DNA of 64,000 bases, from the NCBI RefSeq assembly GCF_016097555.1, contig NC_054704.1, positions 31,767,554-31,831,553 on the forward strand, written 5' to 3'. The notes beneath the pieces were generated by a model. The model had not been told where the DNA came from, ran no database searches, and was given only the letters and a program-made list of their open reading frames with translations. Position numbers and translations under genes: made by a program. Origin of the DNA: Gigantopelta aegis (lineage: Eukaryota; Mollusca; Gastropoda; Neomphalida; Peltospiridae). Below are positions 14,201 to 26,200 of this stretch, piece by piece. Positions within the stretch are counted from its first letter, which is position 1. Every line of letters begins with the position of its first letter.

Positions 14201-17200
14201 TTGCAGCAAACTCAGGAATGTCCCTTTAATAGAGACATGAAAGGTCAATATATACAGTCAAACTTCTATCACTCCACCTACGATCTCTCGAAAACTTCAA
14301 TCTCTCGATCTGAAGTGACGGTCTCGGCCGAGTTGCTATACAAACTAGTAATAACGACCTTCGAAAACTCAAACTTCAAAAACTTGATAAATTCGATCTC
14401 TCGATCTAATTCTTTGGTCCTGCCATAAATATTTAATAGAGTATGCACCTCTAAATCTCGACACGTGTGGATTGATCAAACTGTCGTTGCCGATAGTATT
14501 TTAAAGACGAATGTATTGTTAATCATGTCAGTCAAGCGAAGCGCGCCTGTCTCGGGTGTTCTTGGCTGTCGAGGATAAAGCTGATAATTACAGAATAATA
14601 GATCGCCGACTAAGCAGAACGAAATGATCCTGTGTTTTGTAGTCGGTGTCCGTCCATGGTGGAAAGCCTCGCTACCTTAATACTTACTTACAGACACAGT
14701 CTGGTTAACTTCAAAGAGCATTTGTAATAATTGTTAGCTCCGTTTGTTTTTTGCTGTCAAAGGCGTGAATAGTGTCTAGCTTTAGTTTTTCTATTTATGT
14801 ATCAGTTAATGTTTATCAATCACCAGTCATTTAGTTATGTTAAAATTGATACATCACAGATCAAGCAATCTGGGGAAGGACCCGGTAACGTGGGGTTTGC
14901 CAGATCAGTTTTAAAAAGTTCAGCTTTCTTGTCATCCAAGCAATCTTGTGTAGGGCCCAGAAATGGGCTTGGGTGGCTAGATTGGAGAAAGAAAGTAGAG
15001 TGCAAAGTGTAAATAATTTTGTGTAAAACAAATGTACTTATAATGTTATTCGGTATTCAGTGTTTTATTTCTTAGTTACGTTCCGCTGTGTTTTGACATC
15101 TGTAAAATATGTCAACGTTACTTTCTGTTATTTATATATGTATGCAAATGCCTTCTTTTTGTTTTGTTTTCTCTGTCAATAAATACATGTAGCCTATATG
15201 CCCAAGCATATATTTCAAATTCATCTGGATTATCTTTTTTGTTTTATTTACTTTTACAATATATGCAAAATGAATGTACCACAGGCGTTGAAGATGCCAA
15301 CAGCTGGGGTGGGATGGGATGAGATGGGGTGGCGTGGGGTGAGGTGACTGATATATTAATTCGTCTTTCAACTGGGGACGCATAGTTTTCAGAGTTCAGA
15401 GGTAGGCAGCAAAGCGCACGCTTCTTACAATATTAAGCGAAATCAACTAGTTGCAATGCCGCAACCAGCTTCAATGCAGTTTCAAATTTTAACTTGTTTA
15501 ATTTCGAAAACTCGAACTCCTTGAAACTCAAACTATTTCCTCGCCTCCTTCAAGATCGAAGTTTGACTATATATATATATATATATCTTACTTAGTATTT
15601 GAAGTTAAATTAAACACACCTAAATATAGTACCCTTCATAGAATATTTTATTCAGGCAGTTAAAAGGATTGTGAAAAGAGCAACATATTTAGTTATCTTA
15701 AATATTATTATTATTATTGCACATTTAAACAGCATGATTTGACAAGCAGCTGTTGCCTTCAAAACTGGTGCCTATGTATGTGTTCTTGGAATATCTTGAA
15801 TTTAGACTGTTTCCCAGTCTGTCCAAAACAGTACTCACATGTCAGAAAAGAATAGAACCAAAGTTAAAGTTTGTTTTGTTTAGAGGACATTGATTTATTA
15901 ATCATCGGCTATTGGATGTCAATCATTTTGTAAGTCTTGATATATAGTAGGAAGGATTTTTTTATATGCACCGTCCCACAGACAGGATAGCACATACCAT
16001 GGCCTTTGGTATACCAGTGCTGTATTCAGTGCACACTGTAAGACCTTTGAATGATCTTTGATGTATTTCAGATGAATCTACTGCAGAAAACATTGGAAAA
16101 TCACCAGAAAGCTCAGTCTCAAACACCTAGCATAGCCGGGAGACCAGCTGCCTCGGCACAGCCAAGGTAATAGTACTGAAATAAACCTGCTTCTTGGGCA
16201 GAACATCTGTTTTGTTAAAATGTCATGACATTTGTGGAGATGCTATACGATGTAGTACCACTTGGTGCATGACACCTGTGCGAGCTGCCAATAAAATTAA
16301 TATAACAATAGTTGTGTGACACTAAGGATAGGTGGAGATGTTTTCTATTAAGTAGGTGATGTATTGTTGATTGAATCATTGCATATGGCAGCTTTTACCA
16401 AATATGTTACTATTGACATTGATTGGATTTCATGGTGTATACGCACTTAAGAAGTCTTATGTACTCGAATACCCTTAAAGGGACATACCCTAGTTTTTAT
16501 ACACTAAGGCATAGTTTTGACTACTGGAGCCGTTTTTGATAACTGAAGTCACACTTTACTTAGATTTTATTGTTTAGATTATCCATTTCCGCACATTTGG
16601 TTTGTGTTTGGTCATGCTGGTGATTTTAATATCACAAAAGGCATTTCTCATATTTTGAAAAACACATGTGTGTCTTGAGAAGTAACAGTTATGTAGTCGA
16701 GTTTTAGTCTGATTTTTGGAGGGTATTTCATCATTTCAAAGTCACAGACTCATGTTTCACTCAAATGTAACTTTATTCAAATGTGTTACAGGTTTGTAGA
16801 TTAACTAAACTTAGTGTGCATTTCCATGGGCTGGAACTAGGGTATGCCCCTTTAAAATATTAAGCTGTAGTTTTCATTAGAACTAAATAAAAATATTGTC
16901 TAAATAAAAACAATATTTATTCCATCTTTTACATGGTGGTAGGGATTGGTCGACAGGCAGACACCTGTATTAGAACCTTTCTCCACAAATTTAGAACAGA
17001 TACATTCATATAAACCAGTTTTTTTAAATTTAAATTGGAGCCAACTTTTATCTTTAAGGTAAGACATTGTATGATCCTAAAATAAGTATTCTAATCTTGA
17101 TTTTTAGTGATGCTATTGAAAACGAAATAAAAATTAAAAAAAACAGGTATATGAATGTAACTGTTCTAAATTTGTGGGGAAAGGTTCTAATATAGGCTTA

Positions 17201-20200
17201 TGCCTGTCGACCAATCCCTACTACCATGTAAAAGATGGAATAAATATTGTTTGAAACAAAAAACTTTAAAATTCTATTATCTGTTACACCATTTGTATTC
17301 TCTGTTTCAGTGTTGTTGCAGCAGAAACTCCTAAAAAGGCCAACATTCGACCAATGGCCACTGCCGTAACATCTGTTCGACCCACAACGCCCATTTCCCA
17401 CAGTTCTGCTGCAGCCAAAGTGACGGCTAGTATTCGCCCCATGGCAATAGCTCCCTCGTCTGCACCTTCAGCTTCCACATCCGCATCAACAAGTGGCATG
17501 ACACCAACAGCCACTGTGATGCCGACTACTGTGACACAACAAGAAGTTGTTGAAGGTTTGTAAATAATTGTAACAGAAATGATGTGCAAAATATGTTTTG
17601 ATATTATTTTTAATTTCTTTAATTTGATTATTTTAACTATTGTCATGTCAAAGGTTTTCAGGTTTTGGTATATTGCTTTGTGATGGAGTGATTAAAAACA
17701 ATTGCTGGCTTAGCTGATAATTGCTGATTAATAAAATATGAATAAAGACAAAACTCTGTAAGCTTGAGTTGAGTGCATCATTAAATAAAACATTTCCTTC
17801 CTTCCATAAGCTTGATGTGCAATTTTCAATACTTATGATATGTTTATTCATCCATTGTTGTTGTCAGGCGAGACATAGCCCAGTGGTAAAGCGCTCGCTT
17901 GATGCGCAGTCGGTTTGGGATCGAGCCCCGTCAGTGGGCCCATTGGGCTATTTCTTGCTTCAGCGAGTGCACCACGACTGGTACACCAAAGGCTGTGGTA
18001 TGTGCTATCCTGTCTATGGGATGGTGCATATAAAAGATCCCTTGCTGCTAATCGAAAAGAGTAGCCCATGAAGTGGCAACAGTGGGTTTTCTCCTTCAAT
18101 ATCTGTGTGGTCCTTAACCATATGTCTGACGCCATATAACCGTAAATAAAATGTGTTGAGTGCATCGTTAAATAAAACATTTCCTTCCTTCCTTCCATTT
18201 ATGTTGTCTGTTTTTCTGTTGTTTTTATGTTGAACTGCAATATATACAATGGTTTTTTTGCTTGTTAAATCTGCACATGCAAGACATAGATTTTTGTAAT
18301 GTTCATTTGTTTGTTTATTGATCCCTCAGTTTGTCTCATTTGTAAGGTTCTCTTTCAGAAGGACCATCGTCAACAGCCACGCCTCAGACGAGTTCCGGTG
18401 GTATTCCATCGGCCAGCGTGATGGCCTGGCCCCAGCAGGTGCAGAGAGTGTCGCCACAAGTGGAAATTGTTCAAGGTGTGCTTTATTTACTGCAGCATGT
18501 CTCTCAGTTAATAGCTTTTTTTGTGTCTCGCGTTTACGAAGTAAAAAGGCAAGACATAGGTATTGCTTGTCAATGTCAGCTATCGATTCGCTGATATACA
18601 TAAAGTAGTGTGTCAGTGGATAACTTAGGTAAGAAAACATTCTTAAATTTCTCAACTTTATGTAATGATATATTTACCTATAGTCCGTCCCACGGGGAAT
18701 GCCATTTTTTATGCTATGGAATTTACTACAAGTTATTTATTTCTGAACCGATTGTTTTCTAAATTGGACACAAAAATAGTATATTTTTGTTATTTTCAAA
18801 ACAATTTTAGTTTTCTTCTGATGTCAAACAAAACTGAAATTATTTACAAAGAACATTTTTATAGGAAGATGGCATGTATGAAAAACATATTTAATTTGAA
18901 ACATAAATTTCTTTCCATACATAAAGAAAGAAATGTTTTATTTAACGACGCACTCGAGCGCTTTACCACTGGGCTACATCCCGACCCCCATACATAAAGA
19001 GACCTGTATCTCAGGTGAGGTTAAGCATTGACGAAAAAAGAAGTTAATACAAATATTTTGTTTCAGGAAATGAATCTGATCTCATAGAAGAATCAACGCA
19101 CATTACTGACCAGCCTGTTCAGTTAACTCCTTCCCAGCAGACACCACAGCAGATGGTGCAGCCAGTGCCATCTACGTCCTCTCACATTACCACACCAGAG
19201 GGACCTGGTGTAGCTCAGCCAGTGAAAAGACAGAGAGATGATACTGAAAGGTATGGTATTAAAATAATCTTTCATTCAGAAAATATTATGATATATATTT
19301 TGTATAATTGTTAGTCTTTTATTTTTTGTCTTTTTTGGGGGGTTTAAACAGAGTCCTGTTCCAGGAAGCAACCTTAATTCTAAGATCATCTGAAGTGCAT
19401 AAGATCACTTCGTGGAACAGAGCCAAGCAGGCCCTAACCTAGAATTGAAATAGTAGGAGAAGTGACTTCTCACTTCCCAGAACAAAGGGGAGAAGTTTGA
19501 TAAAAATAAGCAAAGTGAACATTTATCAGTACATTTCGTAATGTGTCGCTATGTTCTGCATTAATTCGAAAAAATTCTGAATTATACCCTCAGTTCTAAT
19601 CATAATATTTTGATATAAAATACTACTTCTGGTAATAAAATTTAAACAAAACAGTTGTATGTTTCAGTAAAAGCATGATCTTGTTAAATCGATGCTTCGA
19701 CGTAGTCTGCTTCCAAAGTAAAAACACAAACCAACATACAGTGACTAGGTGCCAAGTGAGCTATGACACTAAACAAGTTGGTGTGTTGTGTGATTACGTT
19801 TTCAAATTGGATTAGGTCCAAAATATTATGGCAACTTCAATCTCTCACAATTGCTAATAACTCAGTGACTTGAGCCGAATTTCAGCAAAAAACCCCATTT
19901 ATTTCAGGCGGGAAGGAGGGGCAGGGCGGGGGAATTTGCCCTGCAAGATCAGGGCCTGGCCCAGGATTGTTATAAACAAAATATGTATTGTTATAATGAA
20001 CACAATTGTATTAAAAATTTCTTTCAGTCAAGAGGACTCTGAGACCCAAGCAAAAAGAACAAGGATTGGCCAGGTTTGTAGTATCAGTCTTTCTAATTTA
20101 TTTTATATTTTTTGTCTTTCTTTGTGTTTAACGTTTGAAAAAATCAAAGGGTCAGTATTCATTGCTTAGGGCCAGCCTTTTAAAATGAATTGTTTGCTTT

Positions 20201-23200
20201 AATGTGACCACATCTTATTAAAATTGACCCACACCTATTTTTTTAACTCAATAATTTAAAAAAAATCTATGAAAACATGAACCATTTCCAGAATGGTGAT
20301 ATGGGTTATACATGTTTTCATGGTTTAGGAATGAATAGCTGAGTAGCAAAATAATCCTTCGTCTCAAGATGTTAATATTTCATTTTATTCAGTAGTGTGT
20401 TATTTTTTTTATTATTTTTTTTTTTTTTTTTTTTAGGTTTTCCCAGTTTTGCTTTTTGTAAATTGTTTTATATTTTTAATGCAATTATCTCCATACTCTT
20501 TTTTTTTTTTTTTTTTAATACCAAATTTTATTAAATGAATTTTTCTGGTTTTGACAGTTTCTTAACTGTTTCTGCTTCGTTTGAATTGTTTTATATTTCA
20601 AGCAGAATGTTTCCATTTTAAATAAGGCATCTTGTTTTATTTTACTAAAATAATATTTGATATTAAGGAACAGTCTCCAATCCCTACTATCACATTAACC
20701 GATGAGAATTCGCACACTGTAAGTCTGGAGTCGGGAATCGCGCCTCTCGGTCCGGAGAAGCCAGCCATGGTGATGCCTCAGCCCGTCCAGCCCATTCCAC
20801 AGAACACGGCCTCTCAGGTTTCAAATCAAACACTTCTCTTGGTGTTGTCATTATTATATTGAGTGAATCAGAAATGGGGTTTTTTTTTTTTTTTTTTGGG
20901 TGTTGTTGTTTTATTTGCAGTTATATAGCCGAAAACCTATGTAGCATAGAACATTGAAAATATTGACAGAACCAGTTTATTATGTTGTTTATGGTTAAAA
21001 CAAATTTGTTTGTTTACAGTATTTGCTGTTGTTGCCTCAGATCAGTAAGCCAATGTCAATGATGTTTATTTTTTAATAACTGTTTAATGATTCATTAATT
21101 GTAATGAAATCAAATCAATGTTTACATTAACTTTTAAAAACACTGTTCACCCAACTGATTGCAATATTTTTTTAGTTACTAGTTTTTTTATCATTTAAAT
21201 TATTTTAAATTATTATTATTATTCAAAAACATAAGGTATTTCTTATTTACCACTGCCATAATAGTGTGTCTTATTACAGCATTACAATTATTTTAAAGGA
21301 TGGCCCTAGTATTGTTTCATTTCTGTTATTTGCTTAGTTTAATAACTAATAAAATTTAATGATTTTGATCACATTTCTAAATTAATAAAATAGTATAACA
21401 TAGACAAAATAATTTGTATTGACCTCATATTTCAATTATAATTAAAGATGGAATTCCTAGGATATGTTAAATATTAAATATTTTGTATCATCCAGTTCTG
21501 CTTCATACTTATAGTAAATAGTATTGCAAAGTCTGTCTACTACTATATGTAAAGAAACTAACCACCAGGAAACTAGCCAGGATGAAAATTAGCCTTTTTG
21601 TGTCTTTTGCATCAATTTTAACCACAGCCCAAAATAGTGGCATTAGTGCAAGTGTGATGCGATTTCTTATTAGAGAGAATTTGTGCCTTCACGAACTGAG
21701 AAATATATGTAGTATTTTTCTAGCAAAACCATTTACTGTACAAAATTATTAAAAGTGTAGTTTATTTGTGTTTTATATTAGTAACGACATTATAAGATGA
21801 CAAGGGGTGATTGCAGTTACTTTAATATTCTGTAAAAAATTGTTTTATTAAAAATATTCTCTTACAGTCTGAAACTATTGCTTTCTCATCGAGTCAAACA
21901 GAGAGTCAGTTTAGAGAGCAGGTTTGTGTTTTCAATGTGATTTTTGTTTTTATACTCAAAAAGCACATGTACCTGCAGTTTGGTGTAATTTTTACATACT
22001 CTCACCCACAAATTAATAAAAGTGATAAAAAAAAAAAATATATTTTTGTAACTACATTCATTTGTTGGTAACACGGATGAAAATAAATAAAACTTTTAAG
22101 GTAAAATTGTATTATTTATAGTAAAGAATCTTTAGGTACCCCTGCTCGGTGGTAAATAGATGGTGGAAATGTGCTTTTACTAATTAACATAGACTTAAAT
22201 ATTTTATACTTAGTCTAGTCTAATATCTAGGTTGATTTAATCTTAGTCTTTAGTTCCCTGCATCAATTCTAGAACATTGATCCAACCAGAGACCAACTCT
22301 TTTTTTTGGGGGGGGTGTGGGGTGGGCATAAAAGCAATCTGACATAACTAAATATATAAGATATACATAATTTTCCTCTTTCAGGAAGAAACCATCACTT
22401 TTACAAGTGATTTAACAGAAAGTCACTCTGCTGAACAGGTTTGTTTTTCCATTGCCATTCCATTACCTGCCAATCTAGTGGAGTTGTTGTGGGTTTGTTT
22501 TGGGGAGTTGTGTAGGGGTTTTAAAAGATAAATATGTTTATGGAAAATGGCATGACTTTTTATATATGACAATTAGGAAATTATGCACAAATTTATAATA
22601 CATATTTTTTAATGAAAATTGTGGATGAAGTGTCCATTTTACCAACAAAAAAAAGTAGAAGAAATATGACAACTAATATGAACAGGATAGACCCATTTGT
22701 GAATATTACATTGTAAGCAGGAAAGAAAGGAAATGTGGGTCAGCAGGGAATATTGCATTGTAAGCAGGAAAGAAAGGAAATGTGGGTCAGCAGGGAATAT
22801 TGCATTGTAAGCAGGAAAGAAAGGAAATGTGGGTCAGCAGGGAATATTGCATTGTAAGCAGGAAAGAAAGGAAATGTGGGTCAGCAGGGAATATTGCATT
22901 GTAAGCAGGAAAGAAAGGAAATGTGGGTCAGCAGGGAATATTGCATTGTAAGCAGGAAAGAAAGGAAATGTGGGTCAGCAGGGAATATTGCATTGTAAGC
23001 AGGAAAGAAAGGAAATGTGGGTCAGCAGGGAATATTACATTGTAAGCAGGAAAGAAAGGAAATGTGGGTCAGCACATTTAAACTACGACTGTTTGGTATG
23101 TAAATCAGTTATTTTAACACTTAAGTCAAAAAGAGAGAAAACCTGCTGCCCCAACATAGATCATATTGTAACGGGTTGCCTTTTCCTAAACACGAGGGAA

Positions 23201-26200
23201 CTCTAGTGTCCACAATTGCTCGTGCCTGTAAAAGTGGTAGGTGTATCATGAACAATTGTGTTTCAGAGAGACCTCGCCAGAGATGGATAAGGCAAAATAA
23301 AAAAAAAGAGTTGGTGATCATCCTTTTGATCACACAAATCAGGGATGGGGGGGTGGAGGTTTTTGTTTTAATTTTTTTCCGTGAAAAACTTTATAAAACC
23401 CTGGAGACCATTTTGTTTGCAGGGATAGCAGCCAACCGCGTATGCGCCTGGATGTTGTAGTTCCTTCACTGGCTGCCAGATGGACCTGGTGATGGTTTAA
23501 CCCATTACAGTGCTTACGAAAGTTGAATTGCTGCTATCTCGATGCATTTTTAACAGTTTTTAACAAAATAAAAAATAAAATAAATTCAGGGGCCGGGTGC
23601 ATTTTTCAGGTACGGGCAGGGACGATCACCAACTCTTTTTTTTTTTTTTTGGCCTAATTGTAGCCGAGTTAGAGACGTTCTTCTCAGGGTCTTAGAGAAG
23701 TTAAGGTCCAATCCCAATTAATAACTATGTCTAAAGTATACAGCTGAAGAAAATACCACAACACAACAAGGATCTTTTATATAAAATTCTTTATATTGTA
23801 CTCGCTTGTTGTTGACAAGGAAAATTGCGTGATTTGTCAATAAAGTTAAAAGTTCAATTTATAATCCGAATTGAATAGATTGTAAGTTGTCCAGTGTTGT
23901 ATAACACACAAACACGTATACTAGTGTCAAAGATGCACACTGGCACTAAGAGGCTTCCACTCCTACATCAATGGTAGCAACTCGAACAATGTCAACAGCA
24001 AACAACATCAGTAACGTACAACGAAGTGTATACTGGCACTTAACTTGCAAACAGAAGTAACTAGAATAACTGTCTTCAACAACAGGTACTGTACACACTG
24101 GTCGAGTCCTGGTCCGGGGGTTACGTAGTCGGTCTGGAGTTTTAGTTAGCACCACTGGTCTGGAAAAGGTGAAGAATAGTGTTCATGTCGGAGGAACTAT
24201 TTCTGTACTTCCTGTCTGGTCTGCTCACAGTGTTACCAAAATGATGTAGCGTACAGGATCGCAAACGTCACATAGACGTCTTGGGATTCATCATTAAGTA
24301 ACATTATCTATTAGGTAGTTTACTAAAATTCATTTCACTTGTATTCACACTGCGCTCCCATGCACTGCGTTCTTTAGTGCCCTTTTGCGCCGTGCGCTCT
24401 TTTGTATTGTGCATTATTTTGTGCTGTGTGCCCTTTTGCACTCCTTTACGTCTCTCTTGCATCCTTGTGCACTCCACTGCACCTTTTATGCGTTCTTTTG
24501 CATAAGTGATGAATTGTTTATTTCCTATACATATCTGCATCCCATTTCCTTGTGTACTGGCGACCATTCCATTCCTGCTGGTTCTGTGTTCCGTCCTGTG
24601 TGTCTTCGGATTTGGGGGAATCTACAAGCCAGCGAGAGCACTGTGCTGTGCTTCTTTTATACGGGTGGAAGTGTACCACGTGACCGACTGACTACGTGTC
24701 CGCTGGTACAGGACATCATTCTCTGTGTTTCTTCGTCATACCCAGTCCACCATAATGAACCCGGAAAAAGGTTGCAAATATTCGCCATTTCATACTTAGT
24801 ATTTGTAGAACAGCCAATTAAGAATACTTTCTTGTTTCTTAATAATTATTTCTTACTTCCAGAATATTTTAATTATATAAATTCATTCTGCAACATGACA
24901 ATATTTGCAGCTCATTGTAAATTAGCGAAATAACTATTTCCGCTGTGTTAATTTGTAAATAAAACATTTACAATTCAACTGCATTTTGTATTTTATCAAA
25001 GTACGGGCATAGTCCATTTCACTACCCTCGCCCTTCTTGATGTCTCCACCCGAGACAATAATTTTGTTCACCTAAAAATATTTATAATTTAAACGTTCTC
25101 ACCCTCTCAAAACAAAAATACTTTAAAAAAAAAAATAATAATAGAATAAGTCAATAATAATAAAAACAAAGAGAACAAGGAAAGTTTACCATTATTGTTG
25201 TTGTTTTTTTTATTTTTTATTTTTTTTTGTTTTTTTTTAATTATAGGTCAATGTTAATTTTTTGTTTTGTTCAAAAGACAAGTTCACTGAGTTCAGGGAT
25301 AACCGGTGAGGTTATAATCTTTCTCCACCTACGTCTTCGTTACCGTGACCGTGACCTCCCTTGGCTGTCCGCCCGTCTGCATCACTATATCTCGCATCGA
25401 GGGCCGGTTGCGCAGGTCCACTGGCTTTATAACATTTTCAGGAACATCAAGTGGTATCAGCTTATACGTGTTGCCTTGGTCAACAATGGGCGTAGAAGTG
25501 GCCGGTGTCTCCCGGTTGGGACGTGGCTTCACTGTCTTGGTGTCTCCCAGCTGTATATAAGTGGGGGAGTAACCCCCTGCAATCAATTCCTCTACTGTGG
25601 GAAACAGTTCTAAGTCTGCGGAGTGCCTATCGCTGTCTGACATTCCTGCAGATGTCTTAACCAGCGGGTTGAAAACTGGGATGGGGCTGGTCATGGATCT
25701 GCTCGATCTTCTGTCCTGTCCCTCTGCAACCTATCCTGGCTTCTTGGCAATCCGTTCCAGGCTCTCGGGGGGGGGGGGATTCGTCTCCTGGGTGATCGGT
25801 TCCGGGATCGACCTCTAATTGGCAAACGAGTCTTCTGATCATATAGTGAACGGCTTCATCCCCTGCGTGGCACTTCCCTTTTGATGTCGGGACTGCCGCT
25901 CGATACATGATCATCACGTGTATGGGCAGTAGCGGCATGCCTTCGTAAGTCTCGGTCATTTGGTGACATAGTCGCAATCCATACAACAAAATTTCAAATC
26001 TTGGATGTCGCTCATCTTTATTTCTCTCGAAGCACTTCTAGCAAAATGAGGCTCAACGCGAGGTAATTCTTGTTTTATAGCCCCCGACGTGACATGATAC
26101 AGCAGATAATCCTCATAACATTTAGGATGATGTTTTGAGCGTGACGTCATTTGATTCTCCTCCAAATACACCGCAGCTCAATTGGGGAATGGAACTTCGT

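Noticed and set aside
17284-17646. 120-residue minus-strand ORF
   Set aside because: It is the antisense shadow of TPR exon 14.
17867-17940. Possible tRNA gene (also at 53406 and 58567)
   Set aside because: Box A and box B-like words are present, but no cloverleaf can be drawn and the stretch continues into a SINE body.
17848-18198. ORFs of about 100-116 residues on both strands, with similar ones at 53328-53721 and 58642-58977
   Set aside because: They are translations of type A SINE copies; the same peptides recur wherever the SINE does.
22701-23074. CRISPR-like regular array
   Set aside because: The units follow each other without spacers in a eukaryotic intron. It is a minisatellite.
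24385-24933. 182-residue plus-strand open frame
   Set aside because: It lies wholly inside the LTR of the Ty3 fossil, on the strand opposite to the element, with Cys/Phe-rich composition and no recognisable domain.
25227-25818. Plus-strand ORFs in the region of the Ty3 fossil
   Set aside because: They oppose the element's strand and show no domain; treated as chance frames.
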